Source: Pholis gunnellus (lineage: Eukaryota; Chordata; Actinopteri; Perciformes; Pholidae). Taken from it: DNA of 64,000 bases. This document shows, one piece after another, positions 42,045 to 52,150 of this stretch. The notes under the pieces were generated by a model, which was given only the letters and a program-made list of their open reading frames with translations, was not told where the DNA came from and made no database searches. Where the stretch lies: NCBI GenBank assembly GCA_910591455.2, contig OU342812.1, positions 3,297,732 to 3,361,731 of the forward strand. Direction: 5' to 3'. A program made the position numbers and the translations under genes. Positions within the stretch are counted from its first letter, which is position 1. Each line of letters begins with the position of its first letter.

Positions 42045-43070
42045 TTAGGGCCCGAGCACCGACAACGTCGGGTCCGCGAGGTCCCTATTGTATCTGTAGG
42101 AATTATTATTATACCCTATGATGAAAAAACGTTTAAGGGTATCTGACATGTCCCCAACCTCCCCATATTTGGCGAGCATATCGGGACTGCGGGAAATTTT
42201 GATATTTTATGGGTCCAATGCTCGAGCATACAAAATTACTCGCTAGCGCCACCTAGATAATGGAAAGGCAAGCCCCAACAGCCCGTATGTCCAAATTACT
42301 TACGATTTTACAGACATGAGCAACTGAATGAGTTCTACAAAAAATCCTCTTGGGACCCTAAGCTCCGCCTACCAAAATTTTCCACCTTTTTCAATTTTGT
42401 AAAAAAAAAAAAAAAATCACTTCTCCTAGACCCTGGGTCTGATTGGTACCAAATTTGCTGTGAATCATTATTGGATATATATCATCACAAGAATATATGG
42501 ACCAATGAATTTCATGAGGAGTTGGCCTTCTACAGCAATATATATAACTTCAAAACCATATGGCTTATCACGAAATCTGTAGCATATGTTCACATTGTGT
42601 CCTGTAACATACCCTCAAATTTTTATTCCATACAACCACTAGGGGCCAATGCAGTAATACTCTCATTTCTTTGCATTTTTCGGCATTTTTCATAGTTTTC
42701 AGGCATTGTACTTTAACGAACTCCTCCCACAGAATTTATACAATCAACTTCAAATTTGGTCTAGATGATCTAAAGACATTAATGATGAAAAGTTACTGAA
42801 ATGGTGTACTGACATTGAACGACCTTCGTTTTATGTGGCGCCCATGTCAGGCACATTTCGTGCCGTTCGCCATGAAAGAGGAAGTTGCTACAAGGTACTT
42901 TATTCAATATGCCCCAAACTAGTTTTGCATGATGCTGGTCCAGGCCTGAACACATCTCCATGCCAACATTTTCACAAAGTCATAGCGCCACCTACTGGCA
43001 CAAGGAAGGTGCCATAGGTGATGGAAATAAATGTTTCATATGGCTTTTTGGCTGGACCCTTTCAAACAAA
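42045..43070. mobile_element. Body of the dispersed repeat, left part of the composite element
   Basis: Non-coding; contains tagcgccacctagataatgg and tagcgccacctactggcaca, typical of dispersed teleost repeats, and several tccaaattactt/caaatttggt motifs. A matching right end lies at about 49,490-49,725, with tctagcgccacatagtggat. Confidence 0.6.
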
Positions 43071-43397
43071 CTGTGTTCAGTGAATTATGTGCAAATGCAG
43101 TAAAGAAAAGAATTTAATGATGAAACCCATTTGTGTTTTTTCAGTTTGTTCTACTGGGGTTAAAGTCGAAAAACAGTCAAAAAAGTCATTCAATCAGGAG
43201 AGACTTCATTAGAATTTCACAATAATTTATTACACATTGTACAAATGTGAATAGTGCAACGTCTTTGGCGATTGGACTCCATCCTGAAGGAAGACAATCG
43301 ATGTTGATGAAGGGAGTTGCTGCGGAGTTATAAACAGCATAGTATAGGATGTCGAAAAAAGTCATGAAAAAGTCAGTGTACCATGTCGAAAAGTCAT

Positions 43398-43966
43398 AAC
43401 TTTACTTAAGTTACTTTATTTTTAAAGTTGCTTTTTTAGTTACTTTACTTTTAAAGTTACTTTTTTAGTTACTTTACTTTTAAAGTTACTTTTTTAGTTA
43501 CTTTACTTTTTTAGTTACTTCTTTAGTTACTTTACTTTTAAAGTTACTTTTTTAGTTACTTTACTTTTTTAGTTACTTTTAAAGTTACTTTACTTTTAAA
43601 GTTACTTTTTTAGTTACTTTACTTTTAAAGTTACTTTTTTAGTTACTTTACTTTTTTAGTTACTTCTTTAGTTACTTTACTTTTAAAGTTACTTTTTTAG
43701 TTACTTTACTTTTAAAGTTACTTTTTTAGTTACTTTACTTTTTTAGTTACTTTTAAAGTTACTTTACTTTTAAAGTTACTTTTTTAGTTACTTTACTTTT
43801 TTAGTTACTTTTAAAGTTACTTTACTTTTAAAGTTACTTTTTTAGTTACTTTACTTTTAAAGTTACTTTTTTAGTTACTTTACTTTTAAAGTTACTTTTT
43901 CAGTTACTTTACTTTTTTAGTTACTTTACTTTTAAAGTTACTTTTTTAGTTACTTTATTTTTATTT
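43398..43966. repeat. AT-rich minisatellite, unit 1
   Basis: Repeats of about 29 bp built from agttactttacttttaaa and agttacttttt words; variants differ in ttttaaa versus ttttttta spacing. About 570 bp. Confidence 0.93.
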
Positions 43967-44208
43967 GAAAAACTTGTATTCCGTATCCCTGTAGTGTTGA
44001 TTCAGAGTAAGCACTGCATTAATTACAACACCTTGCACATTTGGAAAACCAAAACTACACATATCTTTAATTTCAACCAACATATAAACAGTACAGTACA
44101 CTGCCTTACAGGTTTGGCGAATAGAAGTCTGTGTTCAGTGCATAATGTGCATGGCATGGGAGATGCCCTCGTCAACAGGCTCGTTATTTCCGTTAGCGAT
44201 GACCTCAC

Positions 44209-44329
44209 CCTATCAACCTTGATGATTTGGAACTTCTGCGTGATATCAGCTGGGTTGGAAGGCAACCTGGACCGGCCAGAGACGAAACGGAGGAAAAGCA
44301 CTCGCTCCTCATTGGTGAACTCCTCCAGG
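44209..44329 (-). pseudogene. HERC1-like HECT exon copy, unit 1
   Basis: 121-nt exon-like block on the minus strand with intact acceptor (gtag) and donor (gtgagg). It encodes LEEFTNEERVLFLRFVSGRS and RLPSNPADITQKFQIIKVDR, the HECT C-lobe segment of HERC1-type E3 ubiquitin ligases (FLRFVSGRSRLP and a DI.Q.FQI.KVDR core). The following terminal exon with the catalytic cysteine is missing here, removed by a deletion of about 285 bp, so this copy cannot make a complete HECT domain. Confidence 0.78.
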
Positions 44330-44977
44330 CTACCTAATGTTCATCAGGCCTTATCCCGCCTTTCTGTCCTGCTGTAAAACTGTCGCCTTACTCTCCTGAT
44401 ATCAAAGCCTTTTTGTACTACTGCACCTGACCTGCATATAGTTTGATTTATTTTAGGTACTGAAGTTGTAAAAGTTCCTTTTAAAAGAAAATGCCTTTTG
44501 TAAATAGTAATTACTGCAATTTAAATATTTTCCTTTATTTTTTTTTATATTATGCATATAAGAACATGAAAGTGTATTTTATTACAGACGTATGGTTTTT
44601 ACCTTGTTTTCATCGGTCAGTTTATGTATTGGATGCTTCTGGACTTCCGCGTGTTCAGTGAATTATGTGCAAATGCAGTAAAGAAAAGAATTTAATGATG
44701 AAACCCAATTGTGTTTTTTCAGTTTGTTCTACTGGGGTTAAAGTCGAAAAACAGTCAAAAAAGTCATTCAATCAGGAGAGACTTCATTAGAATTTCACAA
44801 TAATTTATTACACATTGTACAAATGTGAATAGTGCAACGTCTTTGGCGATTGGACTCCATCCTGAAGGAAGACAATCGATGTTGATGAAGGGAGTTGCTG
44901 CGGAGTTATAAACAGCATAGTATAGGATGTCGAAAAAAGTCATGAAAAAGTCAGTGTACCATGTCGAAAAGTCATAA

Positions 44978-45436
44978 CTTTACTTAAGTTACTTTATTTT
45001 TAAAGTTGCTTTTTTAGTTACTTTACTTTTAAAGTTACTTTTTTAGTTACTTTACTTTTTTAGTTACTTCTTTAGTTACTTTACTTTTAAAGTTACTTTT
45101 TTAGTTACTTTACTTTTAAAGTTACTTTTTTAGTTACTTTTAAAGTTACTTTACTTTTAAAGTTACTTTTTTAGTTACTTTACTTTTAAAGTTTCTTTTT
45201 TAGTTACTTTACTTTTAAAGTTACTTTTTTAGTTACTTTACTTTTAAAGTTACTTTTTTAGTTACTTTACTTTTTTAGTTACTTTACTTTTAAAGTTACT
45301 TTTTTAGTTACTTTACTTTTAAAGTTACTTTTTTAGTTACTTTACTTTTAAAGTTACTTTTTCAGTTACTTTACTTTTTTAGTTACTTCTTTAGTTACTT
45401 TACTTTTAAAGTTACTTTTTTAGTTACTTTATTTTT
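44978..45436. repeat. AT-rich minisatellite, unit 2
   Basis: Same repeat as in unit 1, about 460 bp. Confidence 0.93.
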
Positions 45437-45682
45437 ATTTGAAAAACTTGTATTCCGTATCCCTGTAGTGTTGATTCAGAGTAAGCACTGCATTAATTAC
45501 AACACCTTGCACATTTGGAAAACCAAAACTACACATATCTTTAATTTCAACCAACATATAAACAGTACAGTACACTGCCTTACAGGTTTGGCGAATAGAA
45601 GTCTGTGTTCAGTGCATAATGTGCATGGCATGGGAGATGCCCTCGTCAACAGGCTCGTTATTTCCGTTAGCGATGACCTCAC

Positions 45683-45803
45683 CCTATCAACCTTGATGAT
45701 TTGGAACTTCTGCGTGATATCAGCTGGGTTGGAAGGCAACCTGGACCGGCCAGAGACGAAACGGAGGAAAAGCACTCGCTCCTCATTGGTGAACTCCTCC
45801 AGG
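45683..45803 (-). pseudogene. HERC1-like HECT exon copy, unit 2
   Basis: Same 121-nt exon-like block as unit 1, 1,474 bp further on, with the same translation and the same downstream deletion of the catalytic-cysteine exon. Confidence 0.78.
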
Positions 45804-46449
45804 CTACCTAATGTTCATCAGGCCTTATCCCGCCTTTCTGTCCTGCTGTAAAACTGTCACCTTACTCTCCTGATATCAAAGCCTTTTTGTACTACTGCAC
45901 CTGACCTGCATATAGTTTGATTTATTTTAGGTACTGAAGTTGTAAAAGTTCCTTTTAAAAGAAAATGCCTTTTGTAAATAGTAATTACTGCAATTTAAAT
46001 ATTTTCCTTTATTGTTTTTATATTATGCATATAAGAACATGAAAGTGTATTTTATTACAGACGTATTGTTTTTACCTTGTTTTCATCGGTCAGTTTATGT
46101 ATTGGATGCTTCTGGACTTCCGCGTGTTCAGTGAATTATGTGCAAATGCAGTAAAGAAAAGAATTTAATGATGAAACCCAATTGTGTTTTTTCAGTTTGT
46201 TCTACTGGGGTTAAAGTCGAAAAACAGTCAAAAAAGTCATTCAATCAGGAGAGACTTCATTAGAATTTCACAATAATTTATTACACATTGTACAAATGTG
46301 AATAGTGCAACGTCTTTGGCGATTGGACTCCATCCTGAAGGAAGACAATCGATGTTGATGAAGGGAGTTGCTGCGGAGTTATAAACAGCATAGTATAGGA
46401 TGTCGAAAAAAGTCATGAAAAAGTCAGTGTACCATGTCGAAAAGTCATA

Positions 46450-46845
46450 ACTTTACTTAAGTTACTTTATTTTTAAAGTGGCTTTTTTAGTTACTTTACT
46501 TTTAAAGTTACTTTTTTAGTTACTTTACTTTTTTAGTTACTTTTTTAGTTACTTTACTTTTAAAGTTACTTTTTTAGTTACTTTACTTTTTTAGTTACTT
46601 TTAAAGTTACTTTACTTTTAAAGTTACTTTTTTAGTTACTTTACTTTTAAAGTTACTTTTTTAGTTACTTTACTTTTAAAGTTACTTTACTTTTAAAGTT
46701 ACTTTTTTAGTTACTTTACTTTTAAAGTTACTTTACTTTTAAAGTTACTTTTTTAGTTACTTTACTTTTAAAGTTACTTTTTTAGTTACTTTACTTTTAA
46801 AGTTACTTTACTTTTAAAGTTACTTTTTTAGTTACTTTATTTTTA
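46450..46845. repeat. AT-rich minisatellite, unit 3
   Basis: Same repeat, about 395 bp, shortest array and with a locally different order of variants. Confidence 0.93.
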
Positions 46846-47083
46846 TTTGAAAAACTCTTATTCCGTATCCCTGTAGTGTTGATTCAGAGTAAGCACTGCA
46901 TTAATTACAACACCTTGCACATTTGGAAAACCAAAACTACACATATCTTTAATTTCAACCAACATATAAACAGTACAGTACACTGCCTTACAGGTTTGGC
47001 GAATAGAAGTCTGTGTTCAGTGCATAATGTGCATGGCATGGGAGATGATACATTCATCACCAGGTTGACCACAGCTGGCCGCT

Positions 47084-47482
47084 TCACTCCTCTGTGTCGG
47101 AGCTGTCTGCTGCGTCGGTGTTGTTGGTCAGCATGTAGTTGTCGATGGAGGGGCAGTTGTGGATGGAGTAACGCAGACGCTCAGCGAGGATGACCTGGCT
47201 CGTGTAAGGGGGCAGGCGAAACAGGAAGAAGCAGGTCTGTGCAGTAGGGAGGCCGTTGACGGGCTGTAGGACATGATAGGGGGAAAAAGTTTAGTAGTTT
47301 GTACTATTGATATGTTTGCCCTCGTCAACAGGCTCGTTATTTCCGTTAGCGATGACCTCACCCTATCAACCTTGATGATTTGGAACTTCTGCGTGATATC
47401 AGCTTGGTTGGAAGGCAACCTGGACCGGCCAGAGACGAAACGGAGGAAAAGCACTCGCTCCTCATTGGTGAACTCCTCCAGG
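47084..47482 (-). pseudogene. HERC1-like last two exons, unit 3 (most complete copy)
   Basis: Minus strand. Exon 47482-47362 encodes LEEFTNEERVLFLRFVSGRS and RLPSNQADITQKFQIIKVDR. A 98-bp GT-AG intron (47361-47264, donor gtgagg, acceptor tcctacag) is followed by exon 47263-47084: PVNGLPTAQTCFFLFRLPPY, TSQVILAERLRYSIHNCPSI, DNYMLTNNTDAADSSDTEE and stop. This matches the end of HERC1-type HECT ligases, including the thioester cysteine in QTCFF and the acidic SSDTEE end. The frame is open, but no upstream HERC exons are present, so it is a gene fragment. The retained intron shows it was copied from DNA, not from a spliced mRNA. A 3' UTR-like stretch with ATTAAA follows toward 46,850. Confidence 0.82.
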
Positions 47483-48112
47483 CTACCTAATGTTCATCAG
47501 GCCTTATCCCGCCTTTCTGTCCTGCTGTAAAACTGTCACCTTACTCTCCTGATATCAAAGCCTTTTTGTACTACTGCACCTGACCTGCATATAGTTTGAT
47601 TTATTTTAGGTACTGAAGTTGTAAAAGTTCCTTTTAAAAGAAAATTAATTACTGCAATTTAAATATTTTCCTTTATTGTTTTTATATTATGCATATAAGA
47701 ACATGAAAGTGTATTTTATTACAGACGTATTGTTTTTACCTTGTTTTCATCGGTCAGTTTATGTATTGGATGCTTCTGGACTTCCGTGTGTTCAGTGAAT
47801 TATGTGCAAATGCAGTAAAGAAAAGAATTTAATGATGAAACCCAATTGTGTTTTTTCAGTTTGTTCTACTGGGGCTAAAGTCGAAAAACAGTCAAAAAAG
47901 TCATTCAATCAGGAGAGACTTTATTAGAATTTCACAATAATTTATTACACATTGTACAAATGTGAATAGTGCAACGTCTTTGGCGATTGGACTCCATCCT
48001 GAAGGAAGACAATCGATGTTGATGAAGGGAGTTGCTGCGGAGTTATAAACAGCATAGTATAGGATGTCGAAAAAAGTCATGAAAAAGTCAGTGTACCATG
48101 TCGAAAAGTCAT

Positions 48113-49418
48113 AACTTTACTTAAGTTACTTTATTTTTAAAGTTGCTTTTTTAGTTACTTTACTTTTAAAGTTACTTTTTTAGTTACTTTACTTTTTTAG
48201 TTACTTCTTTAGTTACTTTACTTTTAAAGTTACTTTTTTAGTTACTTTACTTTTAAAGTTACCTTTTTAGTTACTTTACTTTTTTAGTTACTTTTAAAGT
48301 TATTTTACTTTTAAAGTTACTTTTTTAGTTACTTTACTTTTTAAGTTACTTTTTTAGTTACTTTACTTTTAAAGTTACTTTTTTAGTTACTTTACCTTTA
48401 AAGTTACTTTTTTAGTTACTTTACCTTTAAAGTTACTTTTTTAGTTACTTTACTTTTAAAGTTACTTTTTTAGTTACTTTACTTTTTTAGTTACTTTTAA
48501 AGTTACTTTACCTTTAAAGTTACTTTTTTAGTTACTTTACTTTTAAAGTTACTTTTTTAGTTACTTTACTTTTTTAGTTACTTTCAAAGTTACTTTACTT
48601 TTAAAGTTACTTTTTTAGTTACTTTACTTTTTTAGTTACTTCTTTAGTTACTTTATTTTTAAAGTTGCTTTTTTAGTTACTTTACTTTTAAAGTTACTTT
48701 TTTAGTTACTTTACTTTTTTAGTTACTTTCAAAGTTACTTTACTTTTAAGTTACTTTTTTAGTTACTTTACTTTTTTAGTTACTTCTTTAGTTACTTTAC
48801 TTTTAAAGTTACTTTTTTAGTTACTTTACTTTTAAAGTTACTTTTTTAGTTACTTTACTTTTTTAGTTACTTTTAAAGTTACTTTACTTTTAAAGTTACT
48901 TTTTTAGTTACTTTACTTTTAAAGTTACTTTTTAGTTACTTTACTTTTAAAGTTACTTTTTTAGTTACTTTACCTTTAAAGTTACTTTTTTAGTTACTTT
49001 ACCTTTAAAGTTACTTTTTTAGTTACTTTACTTTTAAAGTTACTTTTTTAGTTACTTTACTTTTAAAGTTACTTTTTTAGTTACTTTACTTTTTTAGTTA
49101 CTTTTAAAGTTACTTTACTTTTAAAGTTACTTTTTTAGTTACTTTACTTTTAGAGTTACTTCTTTAGTTACTTTACTTTTAAAGTTACTTTTTTAGTTAC
49201 TTTACTTTTAAAGTTACTCTTTTAGTTACTCTATTTTTTTAGTTACTTTTAAAGTTACTTTACTTTTAAAGTTACTTTTTTAGTTACTTTACTTTTAAAG
49301 TTACTTTTTTAGTTACTTTACTTTTTAGTTACTTTTTTAGTTACTTTACTTTTTTAGTTACTTTTAAAGTTACTTTACTTTTAAAGTTACTTTTTTAGTT
49401 ACTTTACTTTTTTAGTTA
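48113..49418. repeat. AT-rich minisatellite, unit 4 (longest)
   Basis: Same repeat, about 1.3 kb. It runs to the end of the tandem block and is followed directly by element-end sequence (tatgtcgtgtgtcgttatg), with no HERC1-like tail. Confidence 0.93.
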
Positions 49419-49748
49419 TGTCGTGTGTCGTTATGTGACACACTGAATTGGATTTACACGATGTGGTCTATACTTGATATAGAGCAACATAATGCATGTT
49501 TGCGCGTGTTCTCTAGCGCCACATAGTGGATACAGGAACTGGTGAAATATTTGCACTACATAATTTCCAGTGTCACACAGTCCAATCATTAAAAATAAGT
49601 CTAACTTGTGGGCTCGCTGTCTGATGGTCGCAGATATTTATGGCCGCTTCTGCCGGCATCCCGCCAGTACCTCCGACGTGCGGGAGGATACGAGGGCCCG
49701 TACATCGCTGCTTGCAGCTTTAATTTCCAATTACTTTTTCGACATGCT

Positions 49749-49835
49749 TTACAATGAATTCCTCAACATGCTATACTATGTTTTTTCTTGACATACTATA
49801 CTATTACCTTTCTATGACTTGTTCAATATGCTATT
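49749..49835. repeat. Degenerate AT-rich satellite block
   Basis: Contains acatgctatactatgtttt and gacatactatactattacct, same words as the blocks at 41,580 and 52,150. Confidence 0.7.
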
Positions 49836-50892
49836 GTGTGTTACCTCTCCACTGTCTCGTGGCGTACCGCAGGGCTCGGTTCTGGGGCCTCTGTTATTTT
49901 CCCTTTACTTGTTACCTTTGGGACCGATTTTATAAAAAGTTACAATGTGTCCTATCATTTATATGCAGATGATATCCAACTCCATCTGTCGTTCAAACCC
50001 AGCGAGGCCTTCACATTAACTAGACTCCTGGACTGTGTCAATAAGACGGAGGTTCTAGTTATTGCACCGGATGAGTTTGTCCCCATGATCAGGCAGAGTA
50101 TTGGTCCGCTCTCCTCTGCTGCCCTTTGCAACCTGCGCAATCTAGGGATTTTCTTTGATCGATCCATGTCGTTTGACCCCCATGTTAAGCAGCTATCCAG
50201 AAGTTTCTTCCACCTAAGAAATGTCAGTAAACTGAGATCTGTAGTATCAACAGCTGAACTAGAGATGATCATACACGCATTTATCTCCTCACGCTTTGAC
50301 TACTGTAACACACTTTTTTCATCACTGTGTATCTGCTCTTAACCGCTTGCAGGTCATCCAAAACGCTGCCGCCAGATTACTCACCAGGACAAATCGACGG
50401 TCTCGCATCACCCCGATACTCAGATCTCTTCATTGGCTCCCTGTAGCATTTAGGATACACTTTAAAATTCTCACTCTCATTTACAGAGCACTACATGGTC
50501 AGGCTCCTACATATGTAGCTGATCTACTTCATTCCTATTCACCCGCCCGCGCTCTCAGGTCAGACGCTTCAGGTCTTCTGTCTGTCCCACGCACTCGCCT
50601 TCAGACCCGTGGTGACCGAGCTTTTGAGGCAGTAGCATCGAAGCTGTGGAATGCTCTGCCTGCACGTCTCGTGAACACTTTCAGAAACCAGCTCAAAATG
50701 CACCTTTGTAGATCGGCGTTTGGGTAAAACACATGTCCTAGCCCTGATTTTATACCATGTTTTAATTTTGTATGTTCTGTGTGTATGTAAATTATTGGCC
50801 CTATGGTCACATTGTGTTTTTTATGCTTGTAATTTCTGCTCCGTTAAGCACTTTGTGACTTTTGTCTGTGAAAAGCACTTTATATATACATT
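49836..50892 (+). mobile_element. 5'-truncated L2/CR1-like LINE (reverse transcriptase 3' part)
   Basis: It encodes in pieces the RT block GVPQGSVLGPLLF (about 49,862-49,900), the catalytic YADD (49962-49973), then LGIFFDRSMSFDPHVKQLSR, FISSRFDYCNTLFSSL, LQVIQNAAARLLTRT, ITPILRSLHWLPV, FKILTLIYRALHGQAP and FEAVASKLWNALPARL. This order is typical of fish L2/CR1-clade elements; the 3' end gaaaagcactttatatatac also fits L2. At least two frameshifts (between GPLLF and YADD, and near 50,325) plus an internal deletion after the YADD region make it dead. It sits inside the AT-rich satellite. Confidence 0.85.
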
Positions 50893-51151
50893 TTACTTAC
50901 TTACTATAACATGATTTTTTATGACTTTTTAGGACCTGCTATACCATGATTTTTTTTGCCATGCTATACTATGACTTCTTGGAACATTCGACACTTGCCA
51001 TAGATAAATGCTAAGTATAAATCCTATATTATGACTTTTTACATTTTATGACTTTTTTCGACATGCTGTAACACTTATTTTTTTCATGATTTTTTTTTTA
51101 TGAAGTTTTTGACTTTTCGACATGCTGTACTATGAATTTTTCCCACATGCT
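50893..51151. repeat. Degenerate AT-rich satellite block
   Basis: Repeated tatgactttttcgacatgct-type words between the LINE and the solo LTR. Confidence 0.7.
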
Positions 51152-51588
51152 TGTGGTGGAAGAATTCCTATACCCGCTTTAAATAAATAATACCGAAAAC
51201 CAGGTTGTCTTAAGTATTTATTCTCTGCGCCAGAGAAGGTTCAATCAATCACAACAGAATGCGTACAGTCTCAGCGAGGAAGAACCAAGAAGAAAGTGAA
51301 CAAACTTTCTTTATACAGAATCAGCAACGGTGGGGGCCGATGGCCAATGTTAGACATTTTGGTCTCAGACTGATATGAAAAACCAACGGCCAGCAACCTA
51401 AACAAGCGACAGGACGGCCTTGGTGCTGGAACATTCTCATACAGCAGTCATCTTAGGCGCAGGGAGAATTCTTCTTCTGCACAACAGAGACACGGTGAAG
51501 TTCAACAAAGTTCAGAGACAAGTTACCTATGCATGAATACAATATACTGAGGAGTAATATATATACTAAGTACAAATGTACTATTACA
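51152..51588 (-). mobile_element. Solo LTR of a retrotransposon or retrovirus-like element
   Basis: 437 bp, starting tgtggtgg and ending attaca on the plus strand (TG...CA ends), flanked by identical tgct on both sides (51148-51151 and 51589-51592), a 4-bp target duplication. Read on the minus strand it has a TATA-like box (ctgtataaaga) and an AATAAA signal downstream (gagaataaatac), so the LTR points to the minus strand. No internal coding region remains, as expected after LTR-LTR recombination. Family not determined. Confidence 0.82.
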
Positions 51589-51639
51589 TGCTATATGACT
51601 TGTATGGCTCTTTTTAGACATAATATACTTTGAATTCTT

Positions 51640-52150
51640 TTACTGCAGTGATGTATAATTCCTGGGTGGATGGCTGGCCAGAACCACATTTTCTTTTCTT
51701 CGCAGTTTTCTTTGCAGTCCCTTCCTGTCCTGTTTGGTGGCTGATCAGAGGATGTTGGACCCACTTGTGGTCCTGGGAGACGGTGGTTCTCAGAAACCTG
51801 GAGGCTGTACACGCTAGTTCCTGGATATCAAGCACACAGTCATCGTGTCATCACGTTTAAATGATCAAATAGAAACTTGACATTGGACAGCAATTGCAAA
51901 ATGGAAATGATTCATTTCATGGAAATATTCGTTGGTCCAGAGGGGAAAGAGCAGTGGGGAGGGCACACATACCTGGTGGGCTGGTGATGTCATTTCCCCA
52001 AACTTCCCATGCTGCCTCTGTGCTGTGAGGACGCTGTGATCCACTGACAGCTGGAGGCTGGGACGGTGCGCTGGGTGAGTTCAGAGGTCCTTGCTCAAGT
52101 ACCCGGGGAGTCGACGTGTCACGTAGTGCAGAAGGGGCGACTTACTTCTC
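51640..52150. other. Unidentified non-satellite segment inside the satellite
   Basis: About 500 bp of normal-composition DNA between satellite blocks. The minus strand has a short open frame with KKTAKKRKCGSG, but I recognise no family and no splice structure. It may be another insertion or captured sequence. Confidence 0.4.

Larger units (their letters stand above)
43074..49420. repeat. Four tandem copies of a 1.5-1.65-kb unit
   Basis: Units start at the shared string tgttcagtgaattatgtgca: 43074-44651 (1,578 bp), 44652-46124 (1,473), 46125-47788 (1,664), and 47789 to about 49420 (incomplete). Each unit has a head of about 325 bp, an AT-rich minisatellite, and in units 1-3 a tail of about 650-900 bp carrying HERC1-like exon sequence on the minus strand. 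Sequence identity between units is very high by eye, with scattered single-base differences, so the duplication is recent. Confidence 0.92.
41988..49748. mobile_element. Composite transposon-like element with 28-bp inverted ends
   Basis: 41988-42015 is the exact reverse complement of 49721-49748 (left end starts agcatgtcgaaaaagtaatt). Just inside the left end is an AT-rich hairpin (about 42,013-42,050), then gggcccgagcaccgacaac; just inside the right end is cgagggcccgtacatcgctg followed by cttgcagctttaattt. These subterminal strings are familiar to me from a widespread percomorph repeat. No transposase is encoded. The interior holds about 1 kb of repeat body (42,045-43,070) and four tandem units (43,074-49,420). 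Because the inverted ends resemble the surrounding satellite, they might be satellite in opposite orientations and not true TIRs. Confidence 0.55.

Noticed and set aside
44023..44301. 92-residue minus-strand open frame as a novel gene (also at 45,497-45,775)
   Set aside because: Its first part is the HERC1-like exon; the rest runs through the splice donor into non-coding sequence after a deletion.
43398..49418. Regular short repeats with spacers, superficially CRISPR-like
   Set aside because: Units are contiguous AT-rich minisatellite repeats with no unique spacers, in a vertebrate genome.
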